Below the pieces are notes generated by a model. It made no database searches and was not told where the DNA came from. It worked only from the letters and a program-made list of their open reading frames with translations. Below, piece by piece: positions 61,001 through 64,000 of a DNA stretch of 64,000 bases; the stretch's first letter is position 1, and the number at the start of each line of letters is the position of its first letter. This DNA comes from Flectonema sp. DT1601 (lineage: Eukaryota > Euglenozoa > Diplonemea > Diplonemida > Diplonemidae), in NCBI GenBank assembly GCA_964019425.1, contig OZ025797.1, forward strand, positions 1,085,777 to 1,149,776. Direction: 5' to 3'. Both the position numbers and the translations under genes were made by a program.

Positions 61001-64000
61001 GAGCTGTCCCTTCGCCAAACACCTTGTGTCTACCCCCCGAGTACAACACCGTGAATGCTCCGGGCCCAGCCTCCGCATAGCTCACCGGAACTGTCCCTTC
61101 GCCAAACACCTTGTGTCTACCCCCCGAGTACAACACCGTGAGTGCTCCAGGCCCAGCCTCCGCACAGCTCCCCGGAGCTGTCCCTTCGCCAAACACCTTG
61201 TGTCCACTCCCCGAGTACGACACCGTGAATGCTCCAGGCCCAGCCTCCGCGTAGCTCACTGGAGCTGTCCCTTCGCCAAACACGTCGTGTCCACTCCCCG
61301 AGTACGACACTGTGAGTGCTCCAGGCCCAGCCTCCGCGTAGCTCCCCGGAGCTGTCCCTTCGCCAAACACATTATGTCCACTCCTCGAGTGCGACACCGT
61401 GAATGCTCCAGGCCCAGCCTCCGCGTAGCTCACTGGAGCTGTCCCTTCGCCAAACACGTCGTGTCCACTCCCCGAGTACGACACTGTGAGTGCTCCAGGC
61501 CCAGCCTCCGCGTAGCTCCCCGGAGCTGTCCCTTCGCCAAACACATTATGTCCACTCCTCGAGTGCGACACCGTGAGTGCTCCAGGCCCAGCCTCCGCAT
61601 AGCTCACCGGAGCTGTCCCTTCGCCAAACACCTTGTGTCCACTCCCCGAGTACGACACCGTGAGTGCTCCAGGCCCAGCCTCCGCGTAGCTCCCCGGAGC
61701 TGTCCCTTCGCCAAACACCTTGTGTCCACTCCCCGAGTACGACACCGTGAATGCTCCAGGCCCAGCCTCCGCGTAGCTCACTGGAGCTGTCCCTTCGCCA
61801 AACACGTCGTGTCCACTCCCCGAGTACGACACTGTGAGTGCTCCAGGCCCAGCCTCCGCGTAGCTCCCCGGAGCTGTCCCTTCGCCAAACACATTATGTC
61901 CACTCCTCGAGTGCGACACCGTGAGTGCTCCAGGCCCAGCCTCCGCATAGCTCACCGGAGCTGTCCCTTCGCCAAACACATTATGTCCACTCCTCGAGTG
62001 CGACACCGTGAATGCTCCAGGCCCAGCCTCCGCGTAGCTCACTGGAGCTGTCCCTTCGCCAAACACATTATGTCCACTCCTCGAGTGCGACACCGTGAGT
62101 GCTCCAGGCCCAGCCTCCGCGTAGCTCACTGGAGCTGTCCCTTCGCCAAACACGTCGTGTCCACTCCCCGAGTACGACACTGTGAGTGCTCCAGGCCCAG
62201 CCTCCGCATAGCTCACCGGAGCTGTCCCTTCGCCAAACACATTATGTCCACTCCTCGAGTGCGACACCGTGAGTGCTCCAGGCCCAGCCTCCGCGTAGCT
62301 CCCCGGAGCTGTCCCTTCGCCAAACACCTTGCGTCCACTCCCCGAGTACGACACCGTGATTGCTCCAGGCCCAGCCTCCGCACAGCCCGCCGGAACTGTC
62401 CCTTCGCCAAACACCTTGTGTCTACTCCCCGAGTACGACACCGTGAATGCTCCGGGCCCAGCCTCCGCATAGCTCCCCGGAGCTGTCCCTTCGCCAAACA
62501 CATTATGTCCACTCCTCGAGTGCGACACCGTGAGTGCTCCAGGCCCAGCCTCCGCATAGCTCACCGGAGCTGTCCCTTCGCCAAACACCTTGTGTCCACT
62601 CCCCGAGTACGACACCGTGAGTGCTCCAGGCCCAGCCTCCGCGTAGCTCCCCGGAGCTGTCCCTTCGCCAAACACCTTGCGTCCACTCCCCGAGTACGAC
62701 ACCGTGATTGCTCCAGGCCCAGCCTCCGCACAGCCCGCCGGAACTGTCCCTTCGCCAAACACCTTGTGTCTACTCCCCGAGTACAACACCGTGAATGCTC
62801 CGGGCCCAGCCTCCGCATAGCTCCCCGGAGCTGTCCCTTCGCCAAACACCTTGTGTCTACTCCCCGAGTACGACACCGTGAATGCTCCGGGCCCAGCCTC
62901 CGCATAGCTCACCGGAGCTGTCCCTTCGCCAAACACATTATGTCCACTCCTCGAGTGCGACACCGTGAGTGCTCCAGGCCCAGCCTCCGCACAGCTCCCC
63001 GGAGCTGTCCCTTCGCCAAACACATTATGTCCACTCCTCGAGTGCGACACCGTGAGTGCTCCAGGCCCAGCCTCCGTCTCTGCCAGTTGGTCGAGCACGC
63101 TGTGCTCCCTCCTCGAGCGCGGCACAACCTCCAGTTCCTTCCCGTCTAGAATATCATCAACCTGTGAACGCCGGGAACAATCTTGTAGGTTTGGCTCGAC
63201 AAGCTTTATCATGCTCTCAGCACCATAATCCGCCAATGCTCGCCGTGGGATCTTCCGGACCACACTGTCCACCACCCGCATCCTCTCGCCGTGGGTATTG
63301 AGCTCCGACCTCTCCGCCTGCTGCTCTTTCGGGTCATAGATTCTCCCATCCGTGACAAACACCACTTCCCCTTTTCCCTCGCTCGTCAACTGGTAAAAGA
63401 CGTCCACAGCCATCTGGAGGTCACTCTGGAGCATCGAACCTCTGGAGTTGGAATCCGCACACAAACCGACGCCCGTACTTGACTTATCCGAAAGCATTCC
63501 ACCAGTACTAGTCCCCAACGGTGTCCTTCCTAACAGAGATCCGCGCTTATCCCTGTCTGTGAACCGGGATGGCTCCATCTGTGCTCCCTTCAATTCTACC
63601 ACCAATTCCTGTCCCATGTCCGTTTTGCCACCGTTCAGCGGTAGCAGCTTGTTCCAAACGCGCTGAGTCTCCCTCTGTCCATCAGAACCGTGTGAGTGCC
63701 GAGCGAAGGTATCGAACACCGATTCTACTCCATGTGCAAAGAGAACTAGATCCAGTGTAGGGTATCGCTCATGCTTGGTCACAGCACAGAGACACTCCAG
63801 GGCTGAAGAATTACGGAAGCACTTCATCCTTGCCCGGCATTCGCTACGGTCAAGGTCCTTGCTCTCTTTGCCAGCGTAGTCTGCCGAGCTACCGTTAAAA
63901 GTGCACCAAGGGCTCGTGTCATGGGCCGTCTTGCTCGTCGAACAGCGTTCAGCACCTCCTTGTGACGGGGTGAGTGAAAGATCCCAGTAACAATGCAGTT
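50280..64000 (-). CDS. Giant retroelement polyprotein: VWA, 29-aa repeats, OTU, RT, RLE, two USPs, hybrid-binding and RNase H-like domains (N-terminus beyond window)
   Basis: From the first in-window ATG (63825-63827) the product is 4515 aa, but the same frame has no stop up to base 64000, so the start is outside or upstream. Residue numbers here count from that ATG. Order: VWA-like (1 to about 200), 29-aa repeats (about 250-1080), C2H2 (about 1252-1273), OTU (C1346, H1450), C2H2-like (about 1506-1538), RT (about 1765-2100, FLDD at 2002-2005), CCHC plus restriction-like endonuclease (about 2305-2395), USP-like 1 (C2731, H2954), a duplicated Pro/Ser-rich linker, USP 2 (C3590, H3792), two RNase H1-type hybrid-binding modules, two RNase H-like regions, and a C-terminal zinc cluster with a basic tail. 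It is probably processed or multifunctional. I know of no described retroelement with this whole set, but I could not search. Confidence 0.9.
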   Translation of the reverse strand, partial: LHCYWDLSLTPSQGGAERCSTSKTAHDTSPWCTFNGSSADYAGKESKDLDRSECRARMKCFRNSSALECLCAVTKHERYPTLDLVLFAHGVESVFDTFARHSHGSDGQRETQRVWNKLLPLNGGKTDMGQELVVELKGAQMEPSRFTDRDKRGSLLGRTPLGTSTGGMLSDKSSTGVGLCADSNSRGSMLQSDLQMAVDVFYQLTSEGKGEVVFVTDGRIYDPKEQQAERSELNTHGERMRVVDSVVRKIPRRALADYGAESMIKLVEPNLQDCSRRSQVDDILDGKELEVVPRSRREHSVLDQLAETEAGPGALTVSHSRSGHNVFGEGTAPGSCAEAGPGALTVSHSRSGHNVFGEGTAPVSYAEAGPGAFTVSYSGSRHKVFGEGTAPGSYAEAGPGAFTVLYSGSRHKVFGEGTVPAGCAEAGPGAITVSYSGSGRKVFGEGTAPGSYAEAGPGALTVSYSGSGHKVFGEGTAPVSYAEAGPGALTVSHSRSGHNVFGEGTAPGSYAEAGPGAFTVSYSGSRHKVFGEGTVPAGCAEAGPGAITVSYSGSGRKVFGEGTAPGSYAEAGPGALTVSHSRSGHNVFGEGTAPVSYAEAGPGALTVSYSGSGHDVFGEGTAPVSYAEAGPGALTVSHSRSGHNVFGEGTAPVSYAEAGPGAFTVSHSRSGHNVFGEGTAPVSYAEAGPGALTVSHSRSGHNVFGEGTAPGSYAEAGPGALTVSYSGSGHDVFGEGTAPVSYAEAGPGAFTVSYSGSGHKVFGEGTAPGSYAEAGPGALTVSYSGSGHKVFGEGTAPVSYAEAGPGALTVSHSRSGHNVFGEGTAPGSYAEAGPGALTVSYSGSGHDVFGEGTAPVSYAEAGPGAFTVSHSRSGHNVFGEGTAPGSYAEAGPGALTVSYSGSGHDVFGEGTAPVSYAEAGPGAFTVSYSGSGHKVFGEGTAPGSCAEAGPGALTVLYSGGRHKVFGEGTVPVSYAEAGPGAFTVLYSGGRHKVFGEGTAPGSCAEAGPGALTVLYSGGRHDVFGEGTAPVSYAEAGPGAFTVLYSGSRHKVFGEGTAPGSCAEAGPGALTVSYSGSGHNVIGEGAAPVGCAEAGPGALALVPYSRSRHNVFGEGAAPRRCAETGPREPTLVSYTRRGHSQSKTNRTLGAGRETASTRGPGMNTTMAHEQEYTKRWRAMLELEILRDMPGLGTHMATGILPSLACQKLEPTIWLFPQPKLVGCAGTNETERYQEEITQQVRGPNRASDRWRLSPPARWHKKQEKKREKARKTKSGGRTKEERAPEDEQSTSKPRSSCKQQPHEMRGGGASCPVCEWSGTENGLLAHIDGKHKGQLGQDQWADCGMKACGHCGRAMKGTASMHPRCRKLSSSREVEGEATPSTSIELQREFPRVSVTKTKGDGDCMFRAILLAKGEWNRRVGARVLRKRLAEYMRGEERTDQWFVNGLAKEDYAVRLENKGWGDNVALQVAADQMGVVIIVWEAGRLLKMLPLRRTEDIPLWIVLDKEHYEAVLQADAEMLNRVEERAEAVYVLKLSEQTAEEAAVRIGLGTGPSAGLRGSGPYYCPRGECSRSRAQRFEGYKNWGGLLGHLNKEHLLSDRPLTEAEQQAMGVRPCTMCGCLTGSSTGVHPRCREAMALDGGEEEVQNAPWPDEKELGELPSWEEIGAAQVVVPKKLDERLTMLWARALMATLQRIAQRNDPRAWKLLLMLPKACLGTPAVRKDEKGTETHRERLTSRLEGWLRGEYVAMWSTRAKRNKRRREKETTQGERYERCCALSRRGRYAQANKCLVSSGLAPNAPEVLAAMQTIHPSPMHEKIDLEGVRTGNTVVSPEEALASLKTFPKDTGAGPSGLSVELLKQACDTGLRGLMPTLCTTLELLVRGKVPYEAAPVLAGARLIALKKEPTGYRPIAVGESLRRWAWKIVLAKIRPKIPNLLKPGGQLGVAVPSGVEAVYAIVRDYARRNRGANKAILTIDFENAFNCVSRAVFLRELASTLPELLPLASWCYERPTSLFFEDTTIPSREGAQQGDPAGPLLFSLGIKSLLEGLKKMGLDGSLWFLDDGVLMGGVDELAKAYDYLVQKASSLGLKVKEAKCVFVPLRVGLEPKGGLEKVKQESEGNFTILKLPVGSGSYCKEYLLQYVTKLKKVSESLTMLPDRHVALTQLRYCHSYGKMVYLMRSMYLEDQRSGLADFDAVVRSVLRGLVGGDMDERAHLQAELPLREGGVGLRNCGRHAAAGRAASATATRKLCVELDAQYQVDPEEWSGVCKALTLETSEECDLDLDKVVRQRELSMKIDASLKTKMVNDLKGSGDRERLAHFRAVSMPRASAWLAEASDTGTVMPSQIFRTAIRAHLGLEVLQAGQLCKRCNAKLDPRGVHAGMCNRGATPTIRHNLVRDFLAKQARVTGMSVEMEPQRILDGGRKPADILVSEAVPGTTRNWTGRPAAYDVTVIEVCSQTSLSRGSHLDARRVIQAKEREKVKKYGEECSSKGIAFVPLVFTRDGAMNEAAAAFIKAISLRTRRPAEAWRALSKEISTTLAYSWARAVEDRGELLMGGDGAPISTDLPPIFKEDEWEDEIQDLVDKMGSIGEGPDESGRLLSEADRSVGRTTGPDAAPEIGQAARDSTQKAGNQREVQAPESGTRSTLQEPKELEQTHGGAGEPGEARTEEPSTEESGVGGRTPAEGPTPDRGNAITEPSRAEGPGPTTKETGRLPGAPVVKLVVSEGKPGSVPRFKGHGRDVMAQLERDMADLDITKRPLLSYEASGKQDDKWATSDVRGFENTRGTCYAAATVCSLIWATPLIGLMREKETADKTCVGGCLACVLWKMSKEDHPRLDGLMEETRVTIQDFTADTVRKEITRYSLAGGSPLAFLKQILNNLALKECAVWGGTLRSLFESRLKATHRCVCGFVRQEVQLSFMVLDPKTKPETAKIILLGGPLEEETKSPTICERCRSPNRDCTVQWRFAEMPPILFAKERVEQTTRAAFQVETESGPRSYVLTGSVCGNGRHAMTMVRTPRNRWACVSDERVRSKEGPGTGPLYWVYTRIEGTEGLLSEKLLSIDHRMRTSRALKPRPMDDKSGRARRRYFDQKTQVAKEAVVERREEPVLHVEKPRAEQPPSPSEPKPLEPASNGDIAKLTQETKEEPPVQTNRSKGDGGQQALPPPQLLKSEARSPERAEGSTTEPMRMDGSDQTKDVTEPSAGIGLHAGGNYSDTSLSLSEPPPVKPHGNVETLEPASNGDIAKLTQETKEAPPVQTNRSEGDGGQQAPPPPQLLKSEARSPERAEGSTTEPMRMDGSDQTKDVTEPSAGTGSHAGGNYSDTSLSLSEPPPVKPHENVERMPQGLSAVPLTLSKQPEDQDRRQAPPAPQQSVLKLQETGQDLLQVPVKVAERSKEPEAPPAVKEESNLPARNLSPPVSISTPSQDVRTPTQPLRDPEQGEPHALVKPTEGAQTQANGLVSEGAAPQKSRREPTEPKTSREQGLKLGFYATGPTTWETAPWEGEQDPEEAQQKREPLVPQEANAREEDREGYDEPTARGTDGEADVQMENYESQEGANSQELMEEVTGEIAETSEPLAYGMDEGGDILMEDCEPESNLFCTRVAPAAPCLGSRGPDVTEPQSQGGGTNIQTRTTWMEGLTNLGDSCYLNATLQALLKGSHVDFQRARNTPHVCGTRCTVCALALVQGGGSQGEITRITREWMGRGQQDAHGALLHIVSDLQERARPGDLLANAFTCMVAVERTCICCGGGSQSIELDCGLILRGWDLQSALESTTIPQDYVCGLCGTGSLQERRILMEAPETMIVCIVNENATKMALGEQVSMRNSKIQADYRVSAVVVHQGCLGSGHYTSFTLSPGGWRYQDDEVERATSWREVLSSVPYVLFLRRQATKEMFCANEVPMMPRLAPQVVRVTPPEQHGMEGRDYRQVNSEMLIRPGTQKSRTQCEVPQSTRTQNPPNLLRTVKTLGRCEKKNATRVTIRAHTTKGQRSQPATRMESKFKLYAISKGRGRTTIVNSWAEAEKQTKGLSCAVYQGFNNGEEAEAFLRSTDPEYKTADKPVKGPRRNRRYAVPCGRRPGTYSTWSEASLQVLRCPGGKVKKLCTDRRAREYVEEHRATKGLTQPTPPHPAVYLFLGKTGRACLVRSGGGPVMKKWHETTGEEKDPMLAALELALEWVTGKGLLEGPVEVQAYAPLEQWTRERWEKFGAISSVVRARGLVLRLADLPVEVKHTAYQWVCQVMTGETEVEQKPKPAEPVEEPKEGSADPHHGREPRIGWRPSAIHEPEEGVRGQSEPEAAFRDSKKRAKIELIEWHSEKPIYELFYAATQRETRTCVVSGGEVIHMWRFPLKECSPNREGKALGIGMAQLLSYGDAVKEIVAYGSLEHSVESHRRYIEVSQRMAHRLGSTLRLERLPPEASEEAYRWVRGEEKVGRRLLKWKEENGKEVSQAVTSTHEKNIVPETTTEPTMDHDSDKMTSDSSSICSPPTQEDRPPVGMCGCGKEIPQAAIKNPVKHPTKGWCDRCGERIAKGTRVVMCVKCDYAECCGLLERSRRGKEKRKRKSRGSRSKNDAM
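52340..55690 (-). other. Two USP-type ubiquitin protease domains separated by a disordered linker
   Basis: USP 2 is clear: GLTNLGDSCYLNATLQALL (C3590), GQQDAHGALL, two CxxC pairs, GSGHYTSFTL (H3792), then a WRYQDDEV segment and VLFLRR. USP-like 1 is more divergent: GFENTRGTCYAAATV (C2731), a CVCG and CERC zinc pair, and GNGRHAMTM (H2954) followed by a Trp...Asp segment. Both keep Cys and His. The linker is Pro/Ser/Glu-rich and contains a tandem duplication. Confidence 0.8.
53977..54618 (-). repeat. 321-bp tandem duplication in the inter-USP linker
   Basis: Two copies (53977-54297 and 54298-54618), each encoding 107 aa that include EPASNGDIAKLTQETKE and NYSDTSLSLSEPPPVKPH. They differ at a small number of positions and the frame is maintained. 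Confidence 0.9.
56630..58540 (-). other. Reverse transcriptase and restriction-like endonuclease core
   Basis: RT motifs: GAGPSGLSVELL, ARLIALKKEPTGYRPIAVG, LTIDFENAFNCVSR (motif A Asp), QQGDPAGPLLFSLGI (motif B), WFLDDGVLMGG (motif C). After the thumb comes a CxxC...H...C knuckle (CKRC...HAGMC), then RHNLVRDFL, KPADILV and YDVTVIEV, matching the PD-(D/E)xK restriction-like endonuclease seen in R2, NeSL, CRE, Hero and similar elements. All catalytic positions look intact. Confidence 0.85.
59210..60075 (-). other. C2H2 - OTU protease - C2H2 segment
   Basis: A first finger (CPVCEWSG...HIDGKH) and a Cys/His cluster (CGHCGRAMKG...H..C) precede an OTU-type cysteine protease: GDGDCMFRAIL with nucleophile C1346, then LDKEHYEAV with H1450 about 100 residues later, the usual OTU spacing. 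A second finger (CPRGEC...HLNKEH) and another CTMCG...H..C cluster follow. Paired zinc fingers ahead of an RT are typical for target DNA recognition in RLE-type elements. OTU enzymes cleave ubiquitin chains. Confidence 0.8.
60640..63078 (-). repeat. 87-bp tandem repeat, about 28 units, coding for a 29-aa repeat
   Basis: The consensus protein unit begins AEAGPGALTVSYSGSG and continues with HxVFGEGTAPxSY. I counted 28 recognisable units and a decayed one at the 3' side. Units fall into a few subtypes (SHSRSGHN, SYSGSGHD, SYSGSGHK, LYSGGRHK) arranged in repeated higher-order blocks, so the array grew by copying blocks of several units. The frame is kept throughout. The period also keeps the opposite strand open, giving an 854-codon artefact. 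Confidence 0.95.
63228..64000 (-). other. VWA-like N-terminal domain of the polyprotein, spanning the first in-window Met
   Basis: LDLVLFAHGV (beta strand), GGKTDMGQEL (position of the MIDAS Thr) and VVFVTDGRIYD (MIDAS Asp followed by Gly) follow the von Willebrand A order. The first MIDAS motif (DxSxS) would be expected about 40-50 residues before LDLVLF. In the open frame upstream of the ATG there is FNGSSAD, an Asn-for-Asp variant, followed by helix-like sequence. Translation should therefore start upstream of the ATG at 63827. The metal site may be impaired. Confidence 0.55.

Larger units (their letters stand above)
49846..64000 (-). mobile_element. Giant RLE-type non-LTR retroelement with ubiquitin-protease domains, 5' end beyond window
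   Basis: The proposed extent runs from a minus-strand poly(A)-like run (49846-49879) to beyond the window edge. It encodes one giant ORF with RT and restriction-like endonuclease. The ORF region is clearly richer in G+C than the host intergenic DNA and has almost no homopolymer runs. No LTR-like direct repeats were seen. An intact 13.5-kb frame implies recent insertion or continuing selection. Confidence 0.7.

Noticed and set aside
60640-63078. CRISPR-like regular repeats
   Set aside because: Units are directly adjacent with no unique spacers, lie in a coding frame and in eukaryotic DNA.
60585-63149. 854-codon plus-strand ORF with Arg/Ser/Pro-rich repeats
   Set aside because: It is the antisense shadow of the 87-bp array. 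The period is a multiple of three, so a lack of stops in one unit keeps the whole array open. The minus frame continues into recognisable domains and this one does not.
50280-63827. Giant ORF as a viral polyprotein or LTR retrotransposon
   Set aside because: There is a restriction-like endonuclease after the RT, no integrase, no aspartic protease and no long terminal repeats, all of which favour a non-LTR retroelement.

Overview
This is eukaryotic nuclear DNA, most likely from a unicellular eukaryote. Evidence: a 26S proteasome ATPase gene with a 65-nt GT-AG intron, a mitochondrial carrier, a METTL9-type methyltransferase, TATA boxes with 5'-UTR introns, long A/T homopolymer runs between genes, and several retroelements. 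TAG is used as a stop at the proteasome gene, so the standard code fits. I cannot name the lineage. Every host gene, and all retroelement sequence except one fragment, reads on the minus strand.

Layout. 1-12555 is a housekeeping stretch: mitochondrial carrier (cut by the window edge), RPT2, an unknown 187-aa protein, three methionine-R-sulfoxide reductases (MsrB), a J-domain/AlgH (DUF179) fusion, a METTL9-like methyltransferase, and a divergent protein with a poly(A) polymerase/TUTase-like helical region. 12556-18125 is a 5.6-kb homopolymer-rich gene-poor stretch. 18126-33241 holds three NADPH-oxidase/ferric-reductase-like membrane proteins with long low-complexity, partly collagen-like ectodomains. 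The last two lie in tandemly duplicated blocks, one of which has gained a 585-bp insertion with terminal inverted repeats. 33446-35103 carries degenerate hairpin repeats and a short segment resembling the 5' part of large-subunit rRNA. 35104-42453 encodes a 2449-aa ZNFX1-like helicase joined to an NFX1-type zinc cluster, a coiled coil and three CbbX/SpoVK-type AAA modules.

42725-64000 is retroelement territory. There are two truncated, oppositely oriented RT/RNase H fragments of one family, with a frameshifted APE-type LINE between them that has a 2A-like NPGP motif ahead of its endonuclease. Then comes the most striking object: one uninterrupted minus-strand frame of at least 4515 codons that stays open to the window edge. 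In order it carries a VWA-like domain, about 28 copies of a 29-aa repeat, C2H2 fingers, an OTU protease, a reverse transcriptase (FLDD), a CCHC finger plus restriction-like endonuclease, two USP-type ubiquitin proteases, two RNase H1-type hybrid-binding modules, two apparently inactive RNase H-like regions, and a C-terminal zinc cluster. It looks like a non-LTR retroelement polyprotein carrying three deubiquitinase-type domains.

All calls come from reading the sequence; no database search was run. Domain boundaries are approximate unless a catalytic residue number is given.
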